Assembly (NCBI GenBank): GCA_914767715.1
Contig: OU612065.1
Location: 27,778,001 to 27,838,000, forward strand
Reading direction: 5' to 3'
Length of the DNA stretch: 60,000 nt
Source: Membranipora membranacea
Taxonomy: Eukaryota > Bryozoa > Gymnolaemata > Cheilostomatida > Membraniporidae
The notes below the pieces were generated by a model that made no database searches, was not told the DNA's origin, and worked only from the letters and a program-made list of their open reading frames with translations. Below, in pieces: positions 1 to 12,409 of the stretch (the first letter of the stretch is position 1; every line of letters starts with the position of its first letter). Both the position numbers and the translations under genes were made by a program.

Positions 1-1518
1 TCTGGTTACACTAATAAGCTAATGATAACGAGCTAATTATGTAACATCATGCCCCATATGTCTTTGGCATTGATATGAATTCATATGAATTGAAAATGTA
101 TCAGTGGGATATGGTGTCCAATGCGTTCTAAAGGGCTCCAATTGGTCTCTTTGTGGCATTCTATTATCAAAAGGTTTCTTTTGATGATAGAATGCAACAG
201 AACCGTAAATCTGATCTCTTCAACCAGGGTCCATCTTACACAGAAAGTTGATACACAGTCTTCACTACAAAAACTGTCATATAAGTATGAAGCTTTGTAG
301 CACCTGAGCTTTGTAACACTGAGTATGGGTGAAGCAATTATTATAGTAATTATTATTGTATTATTATAGCAAGTATTCTCTTTCTTAATCTACAGAGCTA
401 CCAATTAATCTCACTGTTAACTTTGTAATTCTAGCATATAATGCTGTGAATGCGAGATAGAGTAGTTAAGACATGTATTCATTGATCATACACCCATACC
501 CGACATGTCAGCGGTCAAGTTTCTCATTTTCGTCTTGCGAGACACTGTTTATTCTTATTTCACTGTTTTAATTGGCATGAGCGTTTAATACCTGTTTAGG
601 TAGCCTTCATTACTGGCAACACCTCTGAGTCGACGCCATGCATCCTTTTTGGTTTGGTATATTCTGATTTATCGAGGTATCATGACATCATTAAAACCTG
701 CGTTTAAGGTTCAAATGAGCTTTTGTATGATGTTCAACTTTCATAACTTTAAAAATTTCATTTAATCAACAAATCACATTAAAGAAGATGAAGTTTACAA
801 ATTGAAGGATATCAACCATGTGGTGGTTTCTAGGTGGTGGTTTTTGGGTGTAATTGAACTATGACTAGCTATCATTATTTCTCAGATAAGATCATGTTTG
901 TTCCTTCATATCGCACAATGCAAGACAGACAGCCAGACAGACAGAGAGTGATGGTTCCACGAACAAACCTCACTCTATAGAGTTAAAACCGAGGTGTAAA
1001 TCTAAATCATTCAAACTCTCCTGTGTGTGATTCAATGTGAATCAGCCTGTTGAGAAAATGGCCAATTTCCAAATTTTTAAAAGCTTTATGACATATTTAT
1101 TGCAGTTGTAATACGTGGGAAAAAATTTTGGCTTCATTTAACTATAGTGAATGTGGGAGTTTTACAGTTTTCTTTCGGTATATTTGAACACAGTCCAAAC
1201 AATAAAATTTAATTTGATCCATCGGAGATACATCTTGAATATCTCCCTCCATCCAGAGTCGCCGACACATAATTAAATGTCATGTCACTGCCCATGATGG
1301 AGGTTATTCAATGTCTGAAAAAGCACCCAGCTTACCGTCTGCAGCAAGAAGCCAGGAAATCCAGCATGGGTTAAATCTGTCTCTCATTAGTCACTATTGG
1401 TGTTCATAAAAGCTTCAAGTCACTACCGCCTCATCAAGTTAATTATGTCCCTCCCGGCTCTAATCAGACTCATAAATTTAGCAAATAATTCAAATCTCAA
1501 TTCTGAGTAATATTACAG
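1..1518 (+). other. Upstream intron of EFCAB7, no exon recognised
   Basis: The first EFCAB7 exon seen starts at 1519 in mid-codon, so this stretch should be intron or contain an exon I missed. I looked for the EF-hand segment that precedes the C-terminal region in EFCAB7 and did not find it. AT-rich sequence with short AT runs; no repeat family recognised. Confidence 0.5.
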
Positions 1519-4500
1519 ATAACACAGAGCTTAAGCAGGGTGAGCTGACCTGTAAAGGATTTATACAGCTGATAGAGCTGGAAGCTGATGATGCAGCCGG
1601 TGATACGGATGACCTGTGGGTGGCTCTCGAGGCCATGGGATACGACTCGGCACTCATACAAAACCAGGTGAGTGGTACAGCTCTATCCAAAACGGCCACC
1701 TCAAGATTGATATTGTGATATTATGAATCTCACTGTAATGATATACTGCTACAAGTGCTTATATTTCTCCATCACTTGTCTGCATGTTATGTTACAGGCT
1801 TATCCGTTCTGTATTGAGCTGTACGCGGAATCTGATTCTGATGTAGCCCTGAATGTCCAACAATCTCTCATATCAAACAAATCAAGAGCTATGCAAAATG
1901 CACTGAGAGAGGCATACATCAACAAAGGGGTAAGACTAACGTATATCATTATTAGAATCCTTACTATCTGTGTGGTTGTGACCACAGATGACTATTATCA
2001 GTGTCCTGTGTGGACATAGATTCTGATTATGTTAAACTGGTTTACCCACTTCTCTGTAGCTACCATTGTGCATCCCAAAGACTGAGTTAGTTACTCTCAT
2101 GTTGATGTAGTGAGTGCTATTTTTAAAGCCCAAAGCATCTGTTTGATTCTCAAATGTGCCTGTTTTTATCTAGGAACTGCTCTCCTCAGAGAATCGCTGC
2201 ATAGCTGCTAAGTCTTCCGGTAACGATAAAGATGTGAGGATATACTGCTTGGAGACAGAAACAATGGCATCAATACTCATCGAAAACAAGGTATACAAAT
2301 CTAAAGGTTGTTGAATTGAAGTTTGGGTACATACATAAATTCTGACAGATCTTTCCTTTTCCCATGACACTTATATCCTCATTATCATAACAACACACAA
2401 AAATCATGAAGGTACAGAAATCTGAATTTGACTTGATTTTTTTCAAAGATCCCAGTAGATAATTAATTAAAAGTGAATGAGATACACTTGAGCTCAGTAC
2501 CATCATACATTTCAGCCCTCAGCTCAATAAAAAAAAACTTTGAAAAATGATTGAGAACAAGATGAGATTGACATCTGCATACTGTTAGTGTCAGATATTG
2601 AAGAATTGCATTTCGCCAGAAGTTGTGTTAGTAAATGATTGTAAATCATAAATTGATTTGTCTATACGGTGAAGAATTTTCTTGGGCAAAGTACCAATTT
2701 TTACTATTTTCAAAAAGTACATTCATAAGAATGTCACCAAATCTGGAGTATTTATTTAGGTACTCTGCTTTCACTGGCTGCCTAATGTCTACATGTCAAA
2801 CCACAAACACTCTATACCACTAGCATAAGCTTGTGAGAGAGCTGCCAAAGTCATAAAAAATAACAATAACCAACAGCTATTGTCATCTAGATGAAAATTT
2901 CTTGCTTGACAATAGAATCGCTTTTTGCCAACCGCACTTCAACCACAAACTACGTATGTTGAAAAAGCACATGCTGCCTATTGTGTTCAGATGCCTATTG
3001 TTTCGCAATCAGCCTGCATTGTGATTCTATTGTCTGTGGTTTGTACACATAGATTGCTGTTTAATGTGAAAACAACTGTATCCTCATTGAGTTGCAGGCA
3101 GACATTGTTCTCAGATTTTTAGGTCATCAGGATCACTATGTGATTCCTTTGACTATAACATTGTGTGCATACCGTACTGTTTGAAATGGCTAGCTTATGC
3201 AATCAAACCCAGAAACCCTCATCATCAAACTCCTATCCTACCCCCGAATTAATGGTGCACAGTGTACTTGTATACATTTATTTTTATGTCATTGATATAA
3301 TCACTTCAATTTTTTTGTAACATAGTAAATTCATATGGAAGAATGTGATATTTAAGCCTTAAGATGAACATCCAAGATTAGGCAAGGTAGTATGTGTACT
3401 GCGGTGGCCACCTCCTACCTATTCTCATTATATGTCACAGAATGACCTGATTGCTCAAAACAGATTTTTTTTTATTAACGGCTCAATCTACAGTACAAAA
3501 CACAGTGCAATATCTTTTACTGGCCTGAGTGTGAGGCAGGCAGATCTTTCAAATAAGAGCCTATCTAGGCGTTCCATGCTGAGATTACGGTGATGAGACG
3601 AACCTGCCAGATGTCATGTTCCCAAATCAATCAGTTTGATGAAATGACTATATATTTCTGGGTCAACGATTTGGGAACAAAACTGCGTTATTGAAAGACC
3701 AAAAGAGCGATGTTTTGACTTTGTGCAAAATAATAGCAATTTGGCTCACAAAGTCTTGGTGCTCTAATCAAAATGCACTTGGTGTGGGGCCTAGATAGAT
3801 GCCTATCCAATTATTATATAACTGGTAGCTTCTTAATCCTATAACTAGGACAGTTACCTTGTCAATACATTACTATGTTATAAGAACATGTACTCGTTAT
3901 GCCTGATGTGCTGTAATATCAAAAACATTTCGGTTCGAACAGGTGGCAATCGTGTCACTCATTTCTGTTTTGGACAGAATTTTACATTCTTGATCTAATT
4001 GCTAAGTGGCAAAGTACCTGGAATACTGACTAAAATTGATTGAAAAACTAGAAGCATCTGGTGGTGACATTTTGAACCAAATTATCTCTGCTGTCCATCA
4101 TTTATTGGAGCTTGGCCTTGCTGACTATTGAGTTAACTCTACAACAATATTGCGGACAGAAAAGCAGTGGTTATTTTCAGGGTCTGTATAACAGTGTAAC
4201 AGCCTATGGTCTTATAATATCATGTTATTACTCATCCACTCTCAGATTTAGAGTAAGCCGCCGCCCATATCGGTAATCAGCCTGACGATAATATGTCTAT
4301 AAGTCTATGATCAATCTATAATGAGGCTGATGGGATATTTATAGTATGCTTGATGCCTCCCATTATTTCCTCCTCTCGTTCAGTAAAGGTGAAGGAAAAT
4401 ATAAAATGGTAATCATCTCTCACAGCCAGCAATAATGCTGTTTGAGCCAAACAAATAGAGATAAATTTGTCGGGCTGAAAAATGCTAGTCAAAATTTTGA

Positions 4501-6731
4501 GCCCCACCCATGAGTGTTAAAATCCCCTCAATTCTCTTCACCCTGGAATCCTTAGAAGATCTTAGTCCATCTCATATAATGTTATCATTGACTTGACCTC
4601 TATTTTTGTGTGGTACATCAATTACCACTATACTACCACTATACTACCACTATACTACCACTATACTACCACTATACTACCACTATACTACCACTATACT
4701 ACCACTATACTACCACTATACTACCACTATACTACCACTATACTACCACTATACTCTACTACCTGTTGTCAGGTACATACATTACCACTATACTCGACTA
4801 CCTGTTGTCAGGTACATACATTACTCAACTTCAAATAGTTTTATTTCAATTTTACTGTCTCTGCTGCCAAAATCTAAAAAATATTTAAATACTCACTGCC
4901 TGAGTTTAAATAGAATTTGTTGCAGGTTAAATGACTGAAAATGAACCCAGTGTATATAATTGCATAAAGCAGGCAAGAAAATGAGTGTTTGATTTGACTG
5001 AGTTTACAAACACTTGGTATGCTACCCGCCTTGCTCAAATTTTTTCCATGTGTGACCTTGTTTTATATGCAAATCCATCTACCTGAAGTCATGGTATCCT
5101 CAAATATCTAGCACAACTTAGCTATGTCGAAATAAACCTGCAGAAATATTCCCTTTCTATCACAATACTCAAGATCTATTCCCTTCCAATATTTGAAAAC
5201 GGTCTTATAATGTAGCTTGCTGGTGGTGATTTACGCATATGAAGATAGACTTGGTGTAGCTTTATACACAATAGGCCTAAAGTGGTTGTGTATCTATTTT
5301 AGTTGCCAAGCAAAGTGATAGTGAAGCTAGACTGTGGAGGCAGCAGAAATGTGAAATCTAATACCAAGATGCTGTCCAAAGCGTTCTCTATACAGCCGGC
5401 TTCTACTATGGTAAGGTTATGATATAGGAATTTAGCCCTTAAAATAACAGTATAATCAGATAGTGAGAGTAGGACAGGGATAGGATGTGTACCATAAAGG
5501 TGTGAATCCCTACTCCTCTCCTTTTCTTATTCCACTATTAGTTATTTTTATGCCAAATCGTGGCTCATACTTAGAACATATAAGCATTCAGAGGACAACA
5601 GTTATGGGAACCTTCATGGGGATTGACACAGAGCTCCTTTTTTCTTGTGTTTGATTCCTCAAACCTGATAATTATTTTACCTGCGTTGTAATTCTTATGA
5701 ACATTTTTACACTAATATAGGGTAAGGCCGAGTTTTCTCCTACTGAATCCCTCTGTAGAATATGCAACTGGATATCAGTGATACTCATGTAGCAGTTTTT
5801 GCCAATATGGTGTCAGTGAAGACTTGCAAATTAAATAGACCTTGATTAAAAAAAAAGTGGTTGATTAAAATCGGATGTCATATCACACGCCACATCTCGA
5901 AGCATGGGCGGCAAAATATTATTTTGCCTTAATGGCAAGGCCGCAATATCTGCGCCAGTTTTGCTCTCAGTTTGCAGGCAGGTCGGAGCACACCCCAGTA
6001 GATGATAGACTGTAATGGGATTTGAACCCACGTTCTAACCAACTGAGCTACCTCCTACTCCTTGAATTGATCTATAAAACAAATCTGAATATTTTTGTGA
6101 TAAAATGCCAAGTTATTTTTATTTGTTTACTCATTGTTATGTGGCGGTTGAGATTGAGTGAGATTCTGGTGTGTAGGCAGATCAAAGTGATGCTGCAGTT
6201 CTGGTCTGAGTGGGTGGTTCTCATTGACCTACAATACAATGTGGGTGGTGGTTACTCAGTGGCCTGAATGAATTTTCATCTCTGGTATGAATTAATCTAT
6301 TTATGGGCTAGTTTAAAACCCAGGCTCAAATAATCAACGCCATAACGGTGAGACACGCTTGTGTTCCATTGATGAGGTTTATTTGTAATTAATGAGGTTG
6401 TAAAAATAATCAAGTCTCTTGGTTTGAAACTCATGGAATAAACTTGAACTATTCAAGAGTGATCAGATTTCACTATTCCATGCTTTTCTTCCACTTGTGT
6501 TTTTGTGATGTTAGTTTATCATAACATTTAATAGGAGCATCAATATGGTTGAATGCTATAGTATATCTATCGCTGGATAATAAAGATAATAGGCTAAGAA
6601 TATTTAGGTGGGTTTTCTAAGAAATGGGCGCAATTTTTTTATTTTTGCAGGTTGCATTCAGCTTAGTACCAGAGGATGAGAGCAAAGAGTGGTTTGTTTC
6701 ATGTGTTGAGAAGGATCTTCAAGCATCTTAG
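1519..6731 (+). CDS. EFCAB7: EFCAB7 C-terminal part (five exons, 5' end outside window)
   Basis: EF-hand calcium-binding domain protein 7; in vertebrates it tethers the EVC-EVC2 complex at the base of primary cilia and promotes Hedgehog signalling. Exons: 1519-1667, 1798-1929, 2174-2290, 5303-5410, 6651-6731 (TAG 6729-6731). All introns are GT-AG and the phases match, giving the last 194 residues. Seen directly: the first exon reads GELTCKGF then GDTDDLWVALEAMGY, matching the family pattern ELT-x2-GF ... GDP-x-DLWV-x-L-x-SMGY; the second begins AYPFCIELYAE (family ACPFVIDIYAE); the end reads STMV ... EW-x3-C. This is the region C-terminal to the EF-hands, so no calcium-binding loop lies in the window. 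The first exon begins with two bases of a split codon, so upstream exons are missing. The 3.0-kb fourth intron carries a minisatellite and the last intron an antisense SINE. Identification rests on remembered family sequence. Confidence 0.86.
4622..4811. repeat. 11-bp minisatellite plus duplicated 36-bp-scale flank
   Basis: About 12 near-perfect copies of the 11-mer TACCACTATAC run from about 4623 to 4754 inside an EFCAB7 intron. A segment containing ACTACCTGTTGTCAGGTACA follows twice (about 4758 and 4798). Because 11 is not a multiple of 3, all three frames are open and give 11-residue periodic peptides; these are not genes. Confidence 0.9.
5843..6063 (-). mobile_element. tRNA-derived SINE (family A), copy 1
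   Basis: Read on the minus strand, the head has a tRNA-like A box (TAGCTCAGTTGGTTAGA) and B box (GGTTCAAATCC). A body of about 150 bp shared with the copy at 28238-28460 follows (CTGCAAACTGAGAGCAAA, GCCGCCCATGCTTCG, GATATGACATC). The 3' end is a run of nine T followed by AATCAA rather than poly(A). Inserted antisense in the last EFCAB7 intron. The shared body makes this a SINE and not a tRNA gene. Confidence 0.85.
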
Positions 6732-8780
6732 GAAGAGGAGGCGAGTTCCGGTTTGGTTTGTCATTAAGTGCAAGGCCTCTCAGCCCTGTGTGAATGTGGT
6801 CTCCCAACTCATTAAAAAGAATGACACTACTTATACACAAACTGATCTGTAGGGAAGTTTGTTTATGGTTAGATGGTAGAAATCCGATCCATATGTATTC
6901 CTTCTTGAACTAATTTGCTAGGTTATAGGTTTCTTCCATAGGTCGCTTTTAGAAAAATAAAACGGGTGTTGCACCTGGATACACAGGGTAAGGGTTGCTT
7001 CATGCTCAGTGGTAGTATTATTCTGCATCTACTGTCTTATCATCCATTTTTATTATAAAACGAAGATTATACAATTTTACATAGCTCTAGAACTGGTTTT
7101 TTTCATAGCCTTCTGATCTACAGATTGTTGTGTGGCAAAGATTGTGTTGAGTGCTGCAGTTAATATCTTTTCACTGGAGACAGTTTGTCTATGAGTAAAG
7201 AGAGTAAAATTACACCTCACCGCATTTACAAACCACATTATATCCTTGTTTTTTATAATTCTCTGGTTGTCATGTTACGCTGGTGATCACTCATATTCTG
7301 TATTATGTAATAGTGCAGCGTGACTCCACTGTTTTTCTGTATTCCATACTATGATAATGCTTCATTTCTCCATAGAGTTAGTGTAAGAGATGCTAATTTT
7401 GTAATCCGTCCATTTTTTTCTGACCACAATCATGCCTAAATTCCATCCAGAGTCTTCAATATGAATGTAGCAGACTATATTCGATGTTTAGATTTATTTA
7501 GATGTTTAATTGCTTTCCTTTCTTTTACCATCAGTGGTAAGATGGCCGAGCTATATTAATAAAATATTGATCTCACACCATCAATTTATGGCTGCTTTTT
7601 ATTGTCTTCCGCAATATAAAGGGTCATATTTTATTTTCACCAAAGCTGGCGCCAGCTATATCAATTCTACCTCTTTGGGAAGACTGACGAGGAGGATTCT
7701 TTGCTTTACATATGGCACCATTTGAGATGATAACCATTTGTATTGTTGCATGAAGGAGAGCAGTAAATTTTTTAGAATGGGTGAGGCTCAATCATCGCGT
7801 CCAAAAATAACCGGGATGTTTCCATTGTTCCTTCACATATTTCATAAGTCCTTACAATAACAATGTGTCTGATAGTGAGAAGGCTGACACACCCAACCAT
7901 CCATAGACATGTACTTCTCACTCCCTCAAGTAGTAATACTGGAATGTTATGCTTCTAAGGGCACATGCCAAAACTACAGTAAATCACTACATTCCAATCC
8001 TGTACCAGGAATTGGACATTTGCTTTAAATGCAGCTACATAAATTTGTTGAGGAAATGGCGTACTTGGTTGCTGTTTAAGTGCAAACACTTATGAGCATT
8101 CAAGAGACTATAAAAAACCAAGTGCAGATAGATTGTGTTATGATATAAGCAGACAACATGTGACAACCTCTTCAGATCAAAAGGTTGCTGAGTCACTTTT
8201 TACGCTTATCAGCAGATACCAATATGATTATCGAAATTATCTAACAGTAAACCCAATAATGTACATTCAGACAATATTTTTCTCTGTGTATGGCAGCCCT
8301 ATCAGACTAACTCCTTGATCAGACTGTGTTCTGGAAATGATCAATCAAGGATAATATTCGTGGAACCTGAGGAATCATCAGATAAGATACTTTAAATATG
8401 TCAATATTTTAATATAATAATAGTGAATATGCTGATTAATACCGCAGAAGAGTCTAAATATAGTCAGATTTCGCCTGTGAGAAATGTTGTGAAATCTGCA
8501 TGAGAAACGTTGTGAAATCTGCATACGGGTAATTATTTGGAAAAAAAATGGTCATTCCTGCTAACTGGTGGTTAAGTTATGAGTATGAGTATCATGGTGT
8601 GACATGACATCCTACAGCTAGTTAGCACCTGACTGTCACTGTGCTGTGGAAGGCTGTAATCGTATGGTGGATGTATATGGAGTTCCATGGTTCTGTTTGT
8701 GGTAGTGATGTAAAATAATTAATCTACAAACTTGGATAACAAAAGGAAGGCGGAGCCTAATGTTGTTACTCATTTGTAAA
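6732..8780. other. Intergenic, EFCAB7 3' flank to P450 promoter
   Basis: No gene recognised. Holds a two-copy tandem repeat near 8477-8524 (GTTGTGAAATCTGCAT twice) and one member of the CAAGGA mini-insertion set at 8308-8317 (listed separately). Otherwise AT-rich unique sequence. Confidence 0.6.
8301..8324 (-). mobile_element. CAAGGA mini-insertion, copy a
   Basis: The 10-mer TAACTCCTTG (reverse complement CAAGGAGTTA) at 8308-8317 sits exactly between two copies of ATCAGAC (8301-8307, 8318-8324). One end only of the presumed parent element. Confidence 0.6.
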
Positions 8781-8788
8781 TATAAAAG
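8781..8788 (+). promoter_or_regulatory. TATA box of the P450 gene
   Basis: TATAAAAG lies 85-92 bases upstream of the chosen start codon at 8873, predicting transcription from about 8810. That leaves a 5' leader of about 60 nt and argues against any start upstream of 8811. Confidence 0.6.
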
Positions 8789-8872
8789 CTCTTGAATGCC
8801 AGACAGCGGGTCAAAGATATGAGCACACTGTTACAATCCTGTATATGCGACTCTCAGTATAATATAGTGAAA

Positions 8873-11800
8873 ATGGAGCTTATAACAGTAGCTCTAGCCG
8901 GACTTGTTATAATTTTGCTCTTTATTTATTCGCAGAGCAAGGACCCTCTCAGTGCTATACCAGGACCATTTCGACTTCCAATTTTTGGTAACATTCAGTT
9001 CAACTTTCCTAAGCTCCACAGACAATTTACAGAATTTGCATCGAGATATGGTGATGTTTACAGAATACAGATTCTCTCTCAGCCTTGTATAGTTATTAAC
9101 TCATATGAAGCTATGAGAGAAGCTTACCAGAAAAGAGGCAAGGATTTTATAGGGCGTCCACACATGCTCAGATTCGAGAGAATGTATGCAACTAATGGTA
9201 TAGCATTCAGGGTAAGTGTGTACTCTTTATACTATCTAGACTATATTATTATGCATAACCTAAACTTTTCCAAACACTCGCTCTATATTGTCATACAAAA
9301 AAATTAAAATGCACATGGAACTCAATGATGATGAACTTAGCAGGCTCAAATAAAGGGGAGCTGGTTCTCAGCTACAGAATATTCTGGTGGTCTAAGTGCT
9401 TATACTTATTGCTTCTCTACTACATACAGCCGACCATTGCTTGATAAGATTTAACTGTATCAAGTTGAGCTCAGTATACAACAATCAAGACTATTCCTGA
9501 AAAAACCCCAAACAAACCCTTCCTTCGTTATGAACTAATCTCTGTTTCATAGGGTGGTTCAGAAAAGCAGAAAGCGCTGAGGCAGCAAGGAATCAAAGCA
9601 CTGAAGCTGCAAAGTTTGGAGCACCTGAGCAACGTTATCAATGACAATCTTGATGACTTAGTTCATATGATCAACGCCCACCAGGGCCAAGCATTCAACC
9701 CAAAAGTTACAATAAAAAAATGCCTTATCAACGTTATACTGTCGATGGTAAGTGTATGCTTGCATTTTGAGATAGCTCTGTTCCGCAATAATTGATTGAC
9801 TGCTAAAACCAAGGAGTAACAGCGAAGCTAAAACTTTAGGCCTTAAATCGTTAGGTCATGAGCTAAGGAATCGAAAATCAGTTCATCTGAATTTATTGGT
9901 CAAGGCGATGGAAAAGGCCCACTAATTAGGCACAAGGCAACTAAATGGTGAATATCACTCGAATATAGCGTTGTCACGCGGCCACATGGCTACATTTGAA
10001 TGAGAAGTGGGCTGAATGCTGAAGTGGGCTGAATGAGGTGTGGGCTGAATGCTGAAGTGGGCTGAATGCTGAAGTGGGCGTGTTTGTTTCTGCGATTTGC
10101 AAGGCGTAATGTAGGATTGTAGGACCAGAATTTTGTATACGATTCCGATCCGACATTCAATAAGCTCTGCGTATTATACCGCTATTTCTGCCAGATAGCT
10201 GCTTGCATTCTTATATTTTGATGGGTAATATATTTGGATATTACAGATTTTTGGAGACAAAGTTCCGTTCAATGATCCAGTTCTGGACAAAGTGATGGAA
10301 TTTAATGCTATAGCTGTGGAAGCTGCTACAATTGGAAAAGAAGATATTGATGTGTGGACTTGGACTAAGCCTGTAAACCCAAACTATAAACTGTGTGAGA
10401 AAGGCAGAGAAATATTCAACAGAAATATTGTACCTATATATCAAAGATACAGGGTGAGCATTCACCTTTTCTTGATTCCTATAGTAAGCAGGCCTGTAGC
10501 TCTAGGGGAGGCAGGGAGGCACTGTCTCCCCTAGAAAGCTGAATAAGTGGCCAAAAACATTATTATAGAATAATCCATGGCAAACTCACTTCCTTTGAGA
10601 TTTTCATTTGCTATTAACGTACCTTGAACTGCTTTGGAAGAGCTCGCAGTCGCAGCACCCTTCTTAGTGATGCTTTGTACCCGCCACGGATTTTTGCCTC
10701 CCCTACAATTTTCTAAACTACTGTCCTGGAAGGGCACTACTAGTGCAGGGCTATTTATCAAACAATAGACCACACCTATCCCTTTATGAATGTATCATCT
10801 GTACATACATTAGACTTTGGCTCTCAGCTTAGGTATGACTGTAATTTGCCCACCTGGATGTGGGTTTGAAAATGATGCAAGTTCTAAAATTAGCCAATAA
10901 ATTTTTGATCTATTCAGCCCATTCATCACTTGGTGTTGTGATTGTGATTTAAATGGCTGAAACTTTGTCAAGTTAGATGTTTTATGTCACAGTGTACATA
11001 TTTACCAGGCAATAGGCATGTCTTTATGGTGGTTGAGCTTTAAACTTGAGAGATGTAAGTATATTATGATCTATTTGAAAGTATAATTAAACTACATACT
11101 TCTCAATGACATATCATTTCTGTTACTGCTATATAGGATACATATGAGATTGGGAGAGAAAGAGGAGTCATAGATCAGTATATATCACAAGTGATAGCTG
11201 GTCACTTAGATGAGGAGGATGTATATGGTCTTCTTACTGATTACTTTGTCGGAGGAGTTGAGACTACAGCCACAGCACTCTACGGATTTCTGTTAATTCT
11301 TCTTAACAATCCTAAAATCCAACAAAGATGTCAGAGTGAAGTTGATGAGGTGATTGGAAATAATCGCCACGCCCGCCTTTCTGATCGCCCCTCGATGCCC
11401 TACTCTGAGGCTTGTATATATGAACTATTGAGATACCAGTCTGTGCTGCCCATACTAGTGCCAAGAAAAACTGTTGTAGATACTCAACTATGCGGATATA
11501 AAATACCAAGAGATACCTGGGTAAGTGACATTTTCTTTGTATCAGTCATATCCAGTATCTGAACGTGACTACTGACAGCTTGTCATCATCATGTGTGCAG
11601 TTTTGTTGTCTTGTGCCTGTCACTTCCTAAAGTCATTTCTAAGTTCATGCAAGGAGTCTAACAGGGTCCTCCTTGGTACATGACATACAACATATAAGTC
11701 CATATAATGCATAATGTTTATAGTCTGGTACACAGAAGAGTTAAATAGAGTTGCAAACACAATACAAAAAAATTGTATGGAGGTTAAACATTAGAACTCA

Positions 11801-12409
11801 GTGAATTTTATTTCATAACTTTGCTGACTTGAATTCCAAATAACGCCCATCATTCTGTTGATAGGTTTACACAAATACATGGGCTATCCATCATAATGAG
11901 GAGATTTATCCTGATGCTCACACATACAAACCAGAAAGATTTTTGGATGTTGCTGGAAATCTGATTCCTCAAGACAATCAAGCTCGCAAAAGGTATATTA
12001 ATACAATTTGATAGCATCATGAAACCGTATATTAGGCAAATTTCAACATGCTGGTTAGTCATGAAACAGCCCGCAGTTACAGAGGCAGGCTTTGCTAAAT
12101 TACTCCAAAAGAGTGCTTTGATTTGGCAATTAATTTGGTTTCAGTTTACCTTACGATCGATCGTTCCAGTCATTACTCAACCGTTGTTTTATTTGCAGCA
12201 TTGTCTCTTTCGGAATGGGAGGTCGAAGCTGTATAGGGGAGTTCTTAGCTAAAAATAGACTTTTCCTCAGCCTGTGCACCCTAATGCAAAATTTCACTTT
12301 CGAAATTGATGAGAATAACCCTCCACCCTGTGATGATGCAAGGTACTATAAGCTAAAGATTGTTTTCGACATTGATGATTATATGTTGAAAGCCAGACAA
12401 AGAGTTTAA
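8873..12409 (+). CDS. Cytochrome P450, clan 2 type (six exons, complete)
   Basis: Heme-thiolate monooxygenase, predicted to be anchored in the endoplasmic reticulum by its N-terminal membrane segment. Exons: 8873-9211, 9553-9747, 10247-10453, 11137-11520, 11865-11992, 12199-12409; phases agree and give 487 aa, normal for microsomal P450s. Seen: N-terminal hydrophobic helix (residues about 3-20), proline-rich hinge PGPFRLPIFGN, I-helix FVGGVETTATAL (oxygen-activation AGx-ET-T type), K-helix ELLR (ExxR), YKPERF, and heme loop FGMGGRSCIGE with the axial cysteine. The layout resembles the CYP1/2/17 group; substrate unknown. Start chosen at 8873 (AAAATGG context, directly before the membrane helix); an in-frame ATG at 8819 is only about 8 nt past the predicted transcription start. 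Introns 2 and 4 carry CAAGGA mini-insertions. A possible AATAAA lies at 12729-12734. Confidence 0.92.
9803..9834 (+). mobile_element. CAAGGA mini-insertion, copy b
   Basis: CAAGGAGTAACAGCGAAG (9810-9827) between exact 7-bp repeats CTAAAAC (9803-9809, 9828-9834), in P450 intron 2. The left end is intact; the right end does not match the inverted terminus. Confidence 0.55.
10004..10080. repeat. 17-bp tandem repeat
   Basis: Four to five copies of GAAGTGGGCTGAATGCT, one variant, inside P450 intron 2. It makes the local reading frame open on the minus strand without coding meaning. Confidence 0.85.
11643..11682. mobile_element. CAAGGA mini-insertion, copy c (palindromic)
   Basis: A 26-bp insertion (11650-11675) begins CAAGGAG and ends CTCCTTG. 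It is flanked by GTTCATG and GTACATG, a 7-bp duplication with one mismatch, in P450 intron 4. Confidence 0.6.

Noticed and set aside
4593-4938. Overlapping repetitive reading frames of 81-110 codons
   Set aside because: They are the three frames of an 11-bp minisatellite.
5843-6063. tRNA gene on the minus strand
   Set aside because: The tRNA-like head continues into a body shared with 28238-28460 and lacks a complete cloverleaf; it is a SINE.
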